Below the pieces are notes generated by a model. The model saw only the letters and a list, made by a program, of their open reading frames with translations. It was not told the origin of the DNA and did not search any database. From Ditylenchus dipsaci (Eukaryota; Nematoda; Chromadorea; Rhabditida; Anguinidae): a stretch of DNA of 64,000 nucleotides. A program made the translations under genes and the position numbers. Location of the stretch: positions 205,041 through 269,040 of the forward strand of contig SADC01000912.1 in NCBI GenBank assembly GCA_004194705.1. The letters are read 5' to 3'. Shown here piece after piece: positions 1 to 12,050 of the stretch (positions within the stretch are counted from its first letter, which is position 1; the number at the start of each line of letters is the position of its first letter).

Positions 1-1092
1 TAAAATATTTATATCCTTTTTTTACTCAAACATCAAAAAGAACTTATAAATGGTCTCTTTAGTCAAAAAAATGCTTAGAGTGCACTCAGAAAACAATATA
101 AAATCGTCTTGAAATCTCTCAATGAATCAGTTTTACTCAAAGCAGTAGCGGAAGCGGAAATTAAAGATTTTCAGCTAGCTAACTAATTGCTTTCTGCTAG
201 ACAAATTTAGGGTTAGCCATGATAAAGAATTATTTTCTTATAATTTTTTTATCTTGTTGTTGTTTTGAAGTTTTGAAGATGTTATGCATCTTTTTAATAA
301 GTACATTAAAAGATGTTCGCAAAGTAGAACATTGTTTTTGAAAAAAAAATCTGCTTGACGCACTCAAATTTCTTTAAATTGTGTGTCAGCTAAAGTATCT
401 CATTAGCCTTACTTATACTTATTTCACTCTATCTTTTTTTGCTTTTCAGTTTGAAAAGGAGCAATCTAGACAATTTTTGAAATAAAATTATTTTTTTGCT
501 CTTTATTCTTATCTTGCTCAAAACAGCAATGCTTCAGGAATTTATTGCAATGAAGGATTTTACCGGTATTTTTAGACTAGAAGAGTTTTTGTGGCATAAT
601 ACTTACCATATCTGAATAAATTTTGTTTTATTTTAAACTTTTAGTCATTTTTGCTGCATTTCTAGATAGTTTTTTTTCAAATTTTTTCTCGAACAGAATT
701 TCGAACTTATTTACAAGAAACCCAATAAAAATGACGGTTCTATACGCATACGCGCCCACCCAAAAAGAATATGCCTTGGTTTCTTTTGTTTATTTTTTGG
801 GATGTCTATAAATTTTGCCTTGGTCCCCCTGTTGTTTAAAATTATTATTTTTCAAATAATTTTATTCACCTAATTTTTTATGTTCATGCATTTATGCAGA
901 AATTTGTCGAAAAAATGTTTTTGGCGCAATAAATGTTATGAAATACTATTTGTAGTTCATTTACACCCAATGCACATTGTCTGTCCTGAAAAAATCAATG
1001 GCTTTGCAAGCATTTACATCGACTATTATTCTGTCATGTTCAATGAATCACATCGTGAAACACTTAGGACATAATAGAATACAAGAAAAAAA
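1..1092. other. AT-rich intergenic DNA
   Basis: No gene model found. ORFs here are short and lack splice context or recognisable motifs. One copy of the phrase TGCCTTGGTCCCCCTG, which recurs through the window as part of small hairpin repeats, lies near 813-832. Confidence 0.5.
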
Positions 1093-1917
1093 TCTTTAAA
1101 GGACCATGCTCGTGCAAGGCCCAGCAATTGTTGAAATTTGAATTGGCGGGGACCCAAAAACATTTTTCGCTGCGGGACATTTTATTTAAAACATTTTTTC
1201 GCTTCAATTTTTAATTCCGTCAAACCCAGCAATTGTGGGTGCAGCGTAAAGCATGAGTACTCAACGGGTTAGATCCCGAGGTTGAAAATGAGCTAGACCT
1301 TTTCGGAGTGTCGTGTGTTCTGAGTTTTGGATTTGCCGAGTAACATGTTCGGTTATCGCTTCGGGTAAATGGTTCGGGTTGGTACCCGAAAATTTCGGTT
1401 CGGGTTTTGGTTTTGCCAAGTTTTGGAATTGCCGAGATTTGGCTCGGTCTTCAATATGTAGGTGGCTGCCCAGTCTGTAAGCGAAGATGCCAGAACAAGT
1501 TAAACCCGACTGTTCATACCGACTCTTCTCAAATTTCCTCGCTCTTTCGTAGGGTTGTCGGGAAAACGAAATTTTCGGTTACCCGAACCGAAATTTTCGG
1601 GTACCAACCCGAACCATTTACCCGAAGCGACAACCGAACATGAGGCTTGGCAAATCCAAAACTCAGAACACACGACACTCCGAAAAGGTCTAGCTCATTT
1701 TCAACCTCGGGATCCAACCCGGATGAATGACATGGGTTCAGTTGAGTACTCATGCTTTACGCTGCACCCACAATTGCTGGGTTTGACGGAATTAATAATT
1801 GAAGCGAAAAAAAATGTTTTAAATAAAATGTCCCGCAGCGAAAAATGTTTTTGGGTCCCCGCCAATTCAAATTTCAACAATTGCTGGGCCTTGCACGAGC
1901 ATGGTCCTTTAAAAAAA
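1093..1917. mobile_element. Fold-back element, about 330-bp arms
   Basis: The left arm (about 1096-1430) reappears as reverse complement at about 1575-1915, with centre near 1505. The arms share AAGGACCATGCTCGTGCAAG and the phrase GAATTGGCGGGGAC, which also occurs in the fold-back at 12.0-13.0 kb and at 54.36 kb. A 183-codon ORF over the right arm is a by-product of this palindrome. Confidence 0.8.
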
Positions 1918-2845
1918 ACAAAACGCAAAAAAAATATCAATAGGAATACCAAAGCCATTTTTTTGCGGTGGGCGCAAATGCGCGTAGATCCAGTATTAGT
2001 CACAACGTTTATTTTCAGCCATTTTTTAAAATTTTTTTTGAAAGAAGATTCAAAAAAAAAAGAACTAGAAATTTGTTTCCTTGCGTTTCTATACAATGCA
2101 GTCTAATTTGATCGGAAATTCGTTATTGGTTTTGAAAAATGCCTGTTTTTTGGATGGCTTAGAATCCTTTCAGACTTTTTGAACCCAGGAAAAAGCGGGA
2201 AAAACACAAATAAAATTTGACTCATTTCACATGTTGTTGGTTTCACATTTAATTTCCTGTATCAATGATTAAAAAATGTTAAAAAGTTTTGTTTTCGGCT
2301 GTTTTTCTTCCTTTTTTCCAGCCAATAACAAAAATATATGTCAGAAAACAAAAATTTTGTGCCAATCTTAAGACGATAATCCTTCTACTGTAAATCCTAA
2401 ACAAAAGCAAAAAGCTTTTAAAGAAGCTAATGAAAAATTTCGTAAAAGCAATTGTAGTGGATTTTTAGACGCTGGAAAAAAGCTAATCATGAGATGCTCA
2501 GGGTCAAGTGCAGTATAGGATTTCTGTATTTAAGTGTGTGTAAAACGGCATTTTCGCTCATTTACTGCTAAGCTCTTAAACATTTTCCTTTTTAAAAAAA
2601 ATTGTTGTTTTGTGACCGAAACACCATTTAGTACTAATATTATTGGCTGGACTTTAGTTGATAGATTACCCCATTTTCTCAAATAAAAGACCCTCTTTAA
2701 TTAAAAAAATCCATCCTTTCTATATCTTGACTAAGATTTCACAGTTAAAGGAGCATGCTCTGTGCAACACGGTGAAATTTAAATTTCCAAAAAGCGGGAC
2801 CACTTTTAGGTGTGAGACCAAAAAATTTCAAATTTCATTTCTATG

Positions 2846-3122
2846 TACAGTCGCCTCTCGCTATAACGGCACACCTAAAAGTTCGTTCCCACCTAGGGTC
2901 CGACACTTTTTTCAACCCCAATTTTTGAACAATTTTGCCAGTTCTGTTTTTACAGTCTGGTCGGAAATATCGTAAGGATTCCGATTTTGCCGATCGTTTT
3001 TTAAAAATCCTGCAATTTCATCATTAAAAAAGCAAACATTCGATATAACGGCACCCCTTTTTCAAAAAAGGGTGCCGTTGTACGAATTTTTGGGGGTGCC
3101 GTTATAGCGACAGGCGACTGTA
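2846..3122. mobile_element. MITE, CAGTC-end family (family B)
   Basis: A 277-bp element flanked by TA. Its ends are inverted copies of TACAGTCGCCTCTCGCTATA. Inside the left end are GTTCGTTCCCACCTAGG and GTCCGACACTTTTTT, the diagnostic phrases of this family. Ends starting CAGT with TA target sites resemble Tc1/mariner-pogo elements, but no transposase is present. Confidence 0.8.
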
Positions 3123-4729
3123 TATGTTGTCGTATATCAGATTCCCGCAAATTTTGATAGCCTGCTGTGTTACACTAACAAGTGTTGAGGAACGGAAATA
3201 CGAGCGAAAAATCAAGTAAAAAAGTCATCACAATTTTTAGTCCGAGCAAGGAGCCGAGACAGCAATGGTTCTTAAAGACCATATTCGATTGATAATTTCA
3301 GTATTTTAGCGGGTTGAAAAATAAAAGACCCTGGTCTTTTGTCAGAGGAAAAATTAATGGGTATATATTTATAATATTTTGCAAACCTCTTTATTGCGTC
3401 TTCCTAACTCCCTCAAGCTCTAATGATTCCAGTTTTAGAGAGTTCCCGAAAATTTCTAGAAGAAAATTACCGTTTTTGGAAGATTGAAAAATGGACTCAT
3501 CGGCGCTTATTCACATATAAAATTTATAGAACAAATTTTGATATTTTTTTTCAAAAAGTTTTGTTTCCAAAATGCATATTTTGCTTTCTACGGTATCCTT
3601 TGGTTCAAATATTTTTTTAGTGAACCAAACAGAAGCCATGTGTCTGTTTTTCATCACCTTTGGCATAAAATATTAATTATTCTTGCCGATTCCGCCTCTT
3701 CTTAACGGAAGTGGTTGGTTTTTTAGTGGCCATAGCCAAGTAGGAGAATTTAAATTAAAAGAAAATTTGTCTTCCTCCTCCCACCCTTTTTAAAACACGA
3801 GTGTTTGGTTCAAAAAAACCAAAATCTCGTAGAATAAAATAATATTTTACCGAAAATGCATTAGTGATGGGAAAAACAAAAATGTTTTAGCTAAGCATCA
3901 ACAAATAGCTTAGGGATTAAGTTTTTTCGTCAAAATTTCACCAGCTTTAACAGTACTGCTTGAATCGCAAGTATTTTACTTAAAATTTGCACTTTTATTG
4001 CTATTTTTTGAATAAAAAATATTTTATTACGTTTTTGTGATGCAAATACTTGTTTGGAAATAGTTGCGTTAAAAACAATTAGCTACCTATTTTCTGATAT
4101 GTCGTGAATGTTAGCAAAACAGTATCTCGTAAATTTGTAATACATTTTATCGTGGAAAATTTTAACTAAAAAAAAATTTTCCCCACAAATCTAATAATAT
4201 TAAAAATTAGATCTGTGAGAAATTTCATTATCAAACACATCCAAAAAAGTTGTTGGTCTTTGAGGGTTCTTTTTTTCTCATTGGCACTACAAAGAACACA
4301 TTTTTATATTTTGAAGTTCAAAATACAAAATATTCCTTTGAAAACTTTGCAAAATTGTTTTTCAGTCTTCAGAAGTGTTCTTGAGCACCGGAACCAGGCG
4401 ATAATTATTCCCATTGGACACAAAAAAGCTTGAGATTTTGGTTTAAAAAAATTAAATGCAAACACAAAAGGTTTACATCCAAACTAATTTGTGATTATCG
4501 CACATAATTTATTTTTCTTTATGCAATTATCTCGCGCATTGTCATGAGGTTTCGATATTTTTATTTTCAGATTAGCACAGATCTTTGCTTCTTTATTTAA
4601 TATGTAATATGCCTTCAAATAATTTTTTTAAAGGGTGAACATGGTGTTCTCGAATGACTCCGAATGACCACCCCTTCATTGTGATTCATAATAACTGTAG
4701 AATATAATAGAAAACTGTAGAAATTCTAG
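3123..4729. other. Intergenic, no gene seen
   Basis: AT-rich sequence without a supportable coding region. Short ORFs at 3423-3705 and 4215-4433 have no splice structure or family resemblance. Confidence 0.45.
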
Positions 4730-4967
4730 TACCGTATTTTCTCTAATTAAATACCCGGGTCTATAATTTTTCAACCTCTCGAAAATCGGAGAATTTCGAG
4801 GTCGATCTCGAGATTTTCGGGTGATCAGTCGAAATCTAAAAACCGGGATCGGCAGAACTCCTGGGAGCTAAGAAAACGCAAAGAAGATATTTACAAAATG
4901 TTCGCTCTGCGCCGAAAAAACAAACCCTCAAAGTCGAGGGGGGTCTATAATTAGAAAAAATACGGTA
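4730..4967. mobile_element. MITE, TACCGTAT family (family A)
   Basis: Inverted ends TACCGTATTTTCTCTAAT and the complement ending AATACGGTA. The interior carries the family phrases TTTTTCAACC, TTTTCGGGTG, AAGAAAACGCAAA and CTCAAAGTCGAGGGG. This is the clearest full-length copy and serves as reference for the others. Confidence 0.85.
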
Positions 4968-6732
4968 TATCACAGTTAATTCATCAAATCACATTCTGAG
5001 TCAGAATGAGTGGATTTTCTTATTTTTTCTAATAGAAGACCACCCTCCCCCCTAAATTTTGACTAAGGTTTCAGAGTTAGGGCCATTTTCAATTGACAAT
5101 TCTAGGTTTTTTCGTTTTTTGGTTGAAATGTACAAGCCAATGGGCTTCAACCAGAGAAAGAGTTATTGAAAAAAGTCAATGGGACGAAAATATGCGTACC
5201 ATCACAAAATTCAGTCGAAAATAAAAAAAAATTATTTGGTAGCTTATTGAATTTTCTCGCCAAAATATTTTTTATTGTCTAATTAAAAGCAAATTTTACA
5301 ATGTTTCGGCTATTTTTATAATATTTGTTGGAATTAGAATATGCAATTCATGATAATTTTTCATTAAGATCATGAATCATGCGTTAATTTATGGTGTGCT
5401 CAGAAAAAATAAACCCCGAAAACAACAAAATTTTGTGTCTAGTTATTTCGCTTGACTTATCAGAATCAATTCAATAATTTGGCCTTTTTATTATGGTTTC
5501 CTATGCCCAATTATTAAAGATTAAGCAGTGAAGGGCGAAATTATGATTTCACCTTGTGGGTAGATTGTCGCCGACTGTCTTCAAAGAATGGAAGTGACAT
5601 AAGCCAAATTATTTTCTACAATAATTTTTAAAGCAAAAAAGCTAATTAGTTAGTGGTTGGAATACCAGGAGCGCATCTTTTCGAAGGCGGCTTACTCCCT
5701 AGAGTAGAAGTTTAAAAGGAGCTCAAAAATGAAATTATAATTCAATTCTGCAATTTTCTGCTCCTTTCTTTGTTCACTAAGTTTCTCGTAAAACTTTTTT
5801 TGCTTTTTTCTTTTGCTGCCCACAAAAGCTAATTGCAAAAATATTTGGTCACAACCAAAAATATTTTGCCCACTGACTAAAACATCATTTTTAGCCTAAA
5901 CTAAAATTGAATTTTTTCAAAACTAATTGAAAATTATCAGAATTTAGGTAGGTATCCACTTTTTGAACTCCTAAATTAATTTATTTTTTGCCCAAAATCT
6001 CCTTTTTAAGACAAGAGACTGAACTTGTGGGTGCCGGTCGCCCCCAGTCCTGTTTTTTTTCCATGTGCTATTGTGGGATGCTTGGGTGCTCACTGGCCGA
6101 AACTCATTCCTAGAAGAAATCGCTTTGTTTCTAACAAAGAAGTCTCTGTTTCGCTTGTGGTCTTCTTTTTTTCGCCGGCCTGATAAAAGTCTACTCTCCA
6201 AGCTAGTTTTTGTTTAAAAAACTTGGGATTTTAAGAACAAAAAATTTGCGTAAGACTTATTTATTTGGTTTTTGGCCACATAATTATTCAGTTATGTAGC
6301 ATACTAAGAATGTTATTTATAACAAATCTAGAATATAAATTTTTTCAAGTTTCTCATTATCTGCTTTATTTGTTATACTACAACAAATAGGGTCGTTAAG
6401 GTGCAGATTTAAGGGTTTTTGTTTGGCAGCAGGGCATTTGCACTCTTCAGGAAAGTCTAAAGCATAGTTTTTAAGTTAAACACTGCACTTAATTGTGTGA
6501 ACTTTCTCCACTAGGGAATACATTTGCAAAGGTTAATTTCGCCGCAAAAATTTTTTTTATTTATTTTTTAGCTTTGTTTCTACTTTTTGTTTAAAAAATG
6601 TTTGTATTCTAAAAATTATCTAATAACCCAATTTTTCCGATATTTTAATTATTTATAATCATTTAGTGTAATTTCTTTTAAACTTCTTGCCCAATTAGTA
6701 ACTCAGCTCTCATGATTTTTTCAAATTACTAT
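4968..6732. other. Intergenic, no gene seen
   Basis: AT-rich. The 76-codon minus-strand ORF at 5971-6201 is lysine/arginine-rich and lies in a locally GC-richer patch. It has no start context, partner exon or recognisable family. Confidence 0.4.
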
Positions 6733-7113
6733 CAACCCCGATTTAATGGCCCACTTCAAGTTCGTTCCCGTCTGGGGTCCGACACTTTTTTTACAATGAT
6801 TTTGGAATTGTTTTGCGAGTTTTTTTTGCTAGTCTAGTTCGAAATATAGCAAGGATTTTAATTTTGCCAATCGTTTTTCAAATGAATTTTTTTTGCCAAA
6901 AAGATCCATGGCTACTCGATTTAACGGTTTCTGTCTCGAAATTAGAAGGCCGTTAAATCAAGTACCCGGCACGATTATTCGAAAAACGATCGGTGAAATC
7001 GAGACCCTTGCGATATTTTGAACTAGACTAGCCAAAGCCAAAGACAACTTGCAAAACGATTCAAAGAAAGTGTCGGACTTGAAGTGGGGCCTTAAATCGG
7101 GGCTTGACTCTAT
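6733..7113. mobile_element. MITE, CAGTC-end family B (diverged)
   Basis: Left half contains AAGTTCGTTCCCGTCTGGGG and CCGACACTTTTTT. The right half returns as complement (AAGTGTCGGACTTGAAGTGG) and ends in CGGGGCTTGAC. Confidence 0.65.
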
Positions 7114-7900
7114 TAGATGTAAGAGCATGTCAAAATAAAATAAAAACTGTTTGTGGCATGGTATTTTGTTCATTTAAAAAAACTACGAAATTTTAAGAAA
7201 AATATTTCAAGCAGATCCCTTAATAAACAAGCTTTTCAAATTAGCTTCCTTAAAAAACATGTCTAGCAGACGTAGAAGTCTTATTTTAACACCGTCAATA
7301 GCGTGATTTCATATTTGTGCTGTGTAAAGCAGCAATCTTTAGCCATTAGCTTCGAGCTTGAGCTAATAGCTAGAGATTGGCGCTAATTATTATGTTGAAC
7401 AGGAGGAGATTAAGTGTCCACTTTTTATAAATTCATTTCCTGTTTGTGGGCTCACGCAGCCTTATATTGGCTAGCTGTTACAAATCCGTTTCCTATAAAC
7501 AAAGGGTTTCTCTCTTTCTGAACACTCCCACTTGTGTCCCAAACAGCTTTGGAGTTTGGCACAGCTCATTAGTTAACTTTAGTTTTGTCTGTTCAGCCAA
7601 GTCATTCAGCCATTCTGCTCTTATTAATTTTTTGTTAATATTTTATTAAATTTAGTTGCGTATTTTCGAACAGGTGCAGTCAATAGATTTGCAACAACCA
7701 TTACTAGAGTTCACACTTTTTAATTGCTGTTGAAATGTCCTCTTATTTGAAATTTTACCATAGTTTCCATTAAGTGTTCCATATGTTTATTCGCTTATTA
7801 ACTCGTGGTATTTCAGCTTGAAAAAATAGTTTTTGGAAGGCTTTATTACATTTTACACGTTTATAAAAAAATTTAAATAGTTTCAATGTATATTTTAATT
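7114..7900. other. Intergenic, upstream of flp-6
   Basis: No gene or clear repeat could be supported. The tetranucleotide-like TTAGC/GCTAA phrases near 7340-7390 form a weak local inverted repeat. Confidence 0.35.
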
Positions 7901-7911
7901 TTTCAATGTCG

Positions 7912-8065
7912 TTTTTTCCGTAAAAGCCCAAGTGCACCCCCTGCCCCAAAGAGTATGAGTTCTCTAAGAGTTGACCACCAAAGAGTATGAGTTCTCTGAC
8001 CAATTTTCGGTTAAAGAATATTATACTCTTTGGAGGGGTGGGGGAGTGCACTTGGGGTGTTGTCT
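7912..8065. mobile_element. Small MITE with CCCAAGTGCACCC ends
   Basis: Inverted ends AAGCCCAAGTGCACCC and GTGCACTTGGGGTG enclose two direct copies of AAAGAGTATGAGTTCTCT. Related pieces occur at 21.65-21.88 kb (both ends) and 33.11-33.24 kb. Confidence 0.6.
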
Positions 8066-8199
8066 TTTTTTTCAAACCTGTGATTTCATATATTGAGAAT
8101 TTCAAGTAAATTATTCGAAACCGCAGATAATAATTAATAACTATTATTTGTAAAAACAGAATAATGAACTGCCGAAAATTATTTTTTGTGTAAAAAAAT

Positions 8200-8222
8200 G
8201 ATTTAAAATTATTTTCAGCAAG
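8200..8222 (+). promoter_or_regulatory. Acceptor just upstream of the flp-6 start
   Basis: A TTATTTTCAG acceptor lies about 42 bp before the ATG at 8261. In a nematode this is either a spliced-leader acceptor or the end of a 5'UTR intron. The sequence cannot tell which. Confidence 0.5.
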
Positions 8223-8260
8223 GGAAAATAGCCAGACTTGTATTAATTTGCTAGTTCAAA

Positions 8261-9824
8261 ATGGCCCAAAGCAGTGTTAGAGAAGCCTTCTATGCAGTTT
8301 TGCTGGCTGTATTTGCAGCTACTTTCGCAACAGCCACAAATACACCCACAACAGCCAAAGATGGTCCACAGGAAAGCGGGCTTGAGACAAGTGAGGGAAG
8401 CTACTTTTATTCTCCAGCTGAATTCCTACACATTTGTGCCCAGTTCCCCGGTTTAGCCGCTTGTCAACAAGGTAGATTACTTTCATTTTACAAAAGACTA
8501 GATTTAGTATAATTGTGAAAATTTTCAGAATCAGGTTCTTTGGTCGAGAAGAGGAAATCTGCCTACATGCGATTTGGCAGATCTGCCCCTGAAGAGGAAC
8601 AGGATTCACCAGCCATGGAGAAACGCAAGTCAGCCTACATGAGGTAAGCATTTATAGCAGTCAGACAATTTTCTGTGTATCAACAAATTTTGATGGATTT
8701 CAAGAATTATTTTAGATTTGGCAAAAGGTCACCAAGCCAAGAGAGCGTCAATGAGGAAGTTGGAGGAGACGTACAGAAGCGCAAGTCAGCCTACATGAGG
8801 TTCGGCAAACGCAAGTCAGCTTACATGAGGTTCGGCAAAAGATCAGCTGACAACAACATGGAAAAAGAAAGTCAGCCTATATGCGGTAAGCTAATTAGAT
8901 ACTAATAATAAGTCTTATTATTAACAACAATTCTTAGGTACTGAATAATATTTTTCTTTAAGAAAGCTAAAAATATTTTTGAGAGATGAAAGAATACAAA
9001 CTGTTTTTTAGCAAATACAAAACCATATTAATAAATTTGTCATAGCAGAACTTTCAAAGTCCAATTTCATTTTGTATTGTTAGAAAATCTAAAAAATTAT
9101 GGGGAAAAAATTACTCATTTGCAGGACGTCTTTATAAATTTTTTTGAGAAATAGCTTTTTTATCTCACACAGCTTTCAATAATAATAATTATAGGCTTAT
9201 TCAATCGTGAATTTTTTCGAGAGAAATTGTATATTAGCTACTAATTATACTAAGGATGTTTTTAAGTTCTGAAATCATCTAAAGTCAAACTTCGATATAG
9301 TGACACCCCCAGAAGTTCGTTCCCGCCTAGGGTCCGACACTTTTTTTAAGAAAACAAATTTTGGGTTAAAAAAGTGAAAACTCGATATAGTAACACCTCT
9401 TTTTCGAAAACTTGTGTCTCTGTATCGATTTTTTACTTTTTTAACCCAAAATTTGTTTTCTTTTCGAAAAACGATCGGCAAAATCGGAATCCTTACGATA
9501 TTCGAGATCAGACTGTCAGAAAAGGATGGATAAAAGACGTTTAAAATCACAGTAGTTTAAAAAAGGTGTCGGACCCTAGGCGGACACGAACTTTCGGAGG
9601 TGTCACTATATCGAGGTTTGACTGTACAAAAAATGTTTTTATAAAATTTCGCTTCTGATTTCGGCAAGCAATGAAATTTTTTAAAGTAGCTCAAATAAAT
9701 TTTTTGTCATAACTGATTTTATTATTACAGCTTTGGAAAACGATCTTTACTGGCTGATGATGAAAACATGGGAGAAATGGAGAAGAGGAAATCCGCCTAC
9801 ATGCGATTTGGCAAAAGACGGTGA
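8261..9824 (+). CDS. flp-6: FMRFamide-like neuropeptide precursor, flp-6 type (KSAYMRF-amide)
   Basis: Secreted precursor cut at dibasic sites into amidated peptides. Exons: 8261-8471, 8529-8643, 8716-8885, 9731-9824; about 196 residues. The start ATG opens a signal peptide (hydrophobic AVLLAVFAATFATA, residues about 11-24). It is followed by an acidic spacer and six KSAYMRFG units, each flanked by KR or R: one in exon 2, one across the exon 2/3 junction, two back to back in exon 3, one across the exon 3/4 junction, and one just before the final KRR stop. The Gly after MRF is the amide donor. Six copies of this same peptide is the known content of nematode flp-6. Introns 2 and 3 both split the Arg codon of MRF in phase 2. 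Exon 3 as printed is one base short in the A-run at 8862-8866. Adding one A restores the fifth unit and joins exon 4 in frame, so I read this as a sequence error or allele, not a dead gene. Confidence 0.95.
9281..9626. mobile_element. MITE family B inside flp-6 intron 3
   Basis: Ends AAAGTCAAACTTCGATATAG and complement TCGAGGTTTGACTGTAC, with the AGTTCGTTCCCGCCTAGGG and GTCCGACACTTTTTT phrases. It lies wholly within the 845-bp intron between exons 3 and 4, about 100 bp before the last exon. Confidence 0.8.
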
Positions 9825-9915
9825 ACTCAAACATCATTGAGTCTGCTTGAATACTAGCCCACCAAATCAATCTTTTTGTGCACTGCTTTGTCAACCTTTG
9901 TCAAACTGAAGGAAA
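9429..9915 (+). repeat. Direct duplication, copy 1 (right half of MITE plus flp-6 last exon)
   Basis: About 486 bp repeated 866 bp downstream. The copy comprises the right half of the intronic MITE, the intron end, the complete last coding exon and 90 bp of 3' flank. Against copy 2 I see only homopolymer-length differences: A6/A5 after TGTAC, T6/T7 and T6/T5 near 9677-9710. Confidence 0.92.
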
Positions 9916-9924
9916 CAAACTCTT

Positions 9925-10290
9925 TAATCGGGAAATTCTATGTGTTTTTGTTCATAAAAGTTTTGCTTAAAATTTGCTGTTAAAACACCGAAAATATTTA
10001 TGAATCAGTCGAGCTCCACACATACACACCTACAAAAAGCCCATTTTAGTCAAACACTTTCCTGTCTTTATACTATTTTGTGAGTGTTTTTTTTTAATTT
10101 ATAAATATAATTTATATATTATGTGTTGTTTGTACTTCTGAGCTATCTTGTTCAGTTTCAAAAACTTGTCTTCCTGGTGAATGGATTTTGTGGTGGTCTG
10201 CATCATAACAGTTTTGTCTTTAGTGTTGGCGAAAAATAAAGTAAATTTAAGTATGCAAATCTGAAAAACAAAGGAATTATTTTAATTTAG
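9925..10290. other. flp-6 3' flank between duplicated exons
   Basis: AT-rich sequence between the two exon copies. It probably includes the 3'UTR of the authentic transcript. An AATAAA lies near 10235, within AAAAATAAAGTAAAT. Confidence 0.4.
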
Positions 10291-10294
10291 TTTA

Positions 10295-10780
10295 TTTTTT
10301 ACTTTTTTAACCCAAAATTTGTTTTCTTTTCGAAAAACGATCGGCAAAATCGGAATCCTTACGATATTCGAGATCAGACTGTCAGAAAAGGATGGATAAA
10401 AGACGTTTAAAATCACAGTAGTTTAAAAAAGGTGTCGGACCCTAGGCGGACACGAACTTTCGGAGGTGTCACTATATCGAGGTTTGACTGTACAAAAATG
10501 TTTTTATAAAATTTCGCTTCTGATTTCGGCAAGCAATGAAATTTTTTTAAAGTAGCTCAAATAAATTTTTGTCATAACTGATTTTATTATTACAGCTTTG
10601 GAAAACGATCTTTACTGGCTGATGATGAAAACATGGGAGAAATGGAGAAGAGGAAATCCGCCTACATGCGATTTGGCAAAAGACGGTGAACTCAAACATC
10701 ATTGAGTCTGCTTGAATACTAGCCCACCAAATCAATCTTTTTGTGCACTGCTTTGTCAACCTTTGTCAAACTGAAGGAAA
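10295..10780 (+). repeat. Direct duplication, copy 2
   Basis: Second copy of the 9429-9915 segment. It starts inside the MITE half and ends after CTTTGTCAAACTGAAGGAAA, where the copies diverge. The break inside the MITE suggests recombination or repair that used the repeat. Confidence 0.92.
10596..10689 (+). pseudogene. Duplicated flp-6 terminal exon
   Basis: Identical to the last exon of flp-6, including its TATTACAG acceptor and TGA stop, and encoding one KSAYMRFG unit followed by KRR. Because its acceptor phase equals that of exon 4, it could serve as an alternative last exon giving the same protein with a different 3'UTR. No upstream promoter or exon of its own is visible, so it is an extra exon and not a second gene. 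Confidence 0.75.
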
Positions 10781-11044
10781 ATTTAGTCTATTTAATTTAT
10801 TTAAAGAAGCTCAGCTCCAGCTAAACTTACAGCTGCCTTTGTTACATTCAATGGCAACAATAAAAGTGGGCAGCCTGAGTCGGAATACATTACATCATTA
10901 TGTTCCAACTTGGTTTTTCCAATATACAGGCTCTTAAAGTAACAATTAGCAAAGTAGTTACCACGATGAGTAAAAATTACGAGGTTCCAAAATTACAAGA
11001 AGGATGAGAAAAATCTTAATTTCTCGTACATCCATCAATATGTT

Positions 11045-11215
11045 TACCGTATTTTCTCTAATTAGACGACCGGCCGGTTTATTTTTCAACCCCCGAAAAT
11101 CTGAAAAATTCGGGGTTGATCTCGAAATTTTCGGGTGCTTAACCAAAATTGAAAAGGCGGGATCGGTAGAGCTTGTGAGGGTTAAGAAAACGCAAAAATG
11201 TCGTAGAAATTATTA
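11045..11215. mobile_element. MITE family A, right end missing
   Basis: Left end TACCGTATTTTCTCTAATTA followed by the family interior (TTTTTCAACC, TTTCGGGTGCTTAACC, AAGAAAACGCAAAAA). The right inverted end is absent. Confidence 0.7.
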
Positions 11216-11639
11216 AGTTTTGTAAATTTTTTCGTTGTGTTTCGGAAGAACTTGATATGAGATCAAAATGTTTATGAATGCTAAAAATTAAGTTGTACCA
11301 TTACGAGCAGATTTGCTTTTCACACTCGTAAGAGAGACGTGAACCACATCGGCAGTACTCAATAAGACATCGGAAATAACAAGAAAAAGTACTAATTTGA
11401 AGAAAACTTTCATTTTATGAGTTTTTTAAAAGATGGTAAACTAACTGAAAATAATAAATTTTATAAAAAAATATGCATTTTTAAAGATCTTTTTCCAGTT
11501 TGAAACATCTCGAAAAGGCGTTTTTATTGTTATGAAAACAATAAAATTGGTTATGAAAAAAATTTCGATACTTTTCTCTTTATTCTTCGCTTTAGTATCA
11601 TAAGGCGGTATCTTCTAATAAACGATTACCTTTTTATGA

Positions 11640-12050
11640 AAGCATATTTTCGAAGCAATGACAGATTTTTCTTATTCAAAGTGGCTCGAATTTTTTTTTT
11701 CATTTCTGATTTTGTTTTTAAAGCTTTGGAAAACGATCTCTACTGGCTGAGAATAAAAACGTTGGAGAAATAGAGAAGAGGAAATCCAAACCATGTATCT
11801 TTCAAATTTCAATGCCAGGAAAACAGCTGGTTTTATCTCTTCTCCTGTAGTTTCTGAGTGACTTTCGTTAAATTTTTGTGCTGATTTTTTAGCTATCTTG
11901 TATCTCTTGTATTTTTCTACAAACATTGACCAGGAATTGAGCAGTTATGCACAGCTATGACGTGCTCTTGAGCGGCAAAATCGCATGTAGCCCACCAAAT
12001 CTACCCTTTTGTGCACTGCTTTGTCAACCTTTGTCAAACCTTGAAATGGT
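11640..12050 (+). pseudogene. Decayed third copy of the flp-6 last-exon segment
   Basis: About 11724-11800 matches the exon start (CTTTGGAAAACGATCTCTAC, then GAGAAGAGGAAATCC) but the acceptor is AAAG in place of ACAG. A former ATG codon is now ATA, and the peptide unit is destroyed after KRKS. The exon's 3' flank (TAGCCCACCAAATC, GTGCACTGCTTTGTCAACC) reappears at 11987-12040 after an unrelated stretch. Confidence 0.8.

Noticed and set aside
1555..2106. 183-codon plus-strand and 131-codon minus-strand ORFs
   Set aside because: Both fall on the arm of a fold-back element, composition is low-complexity, and no conserved motif is present.
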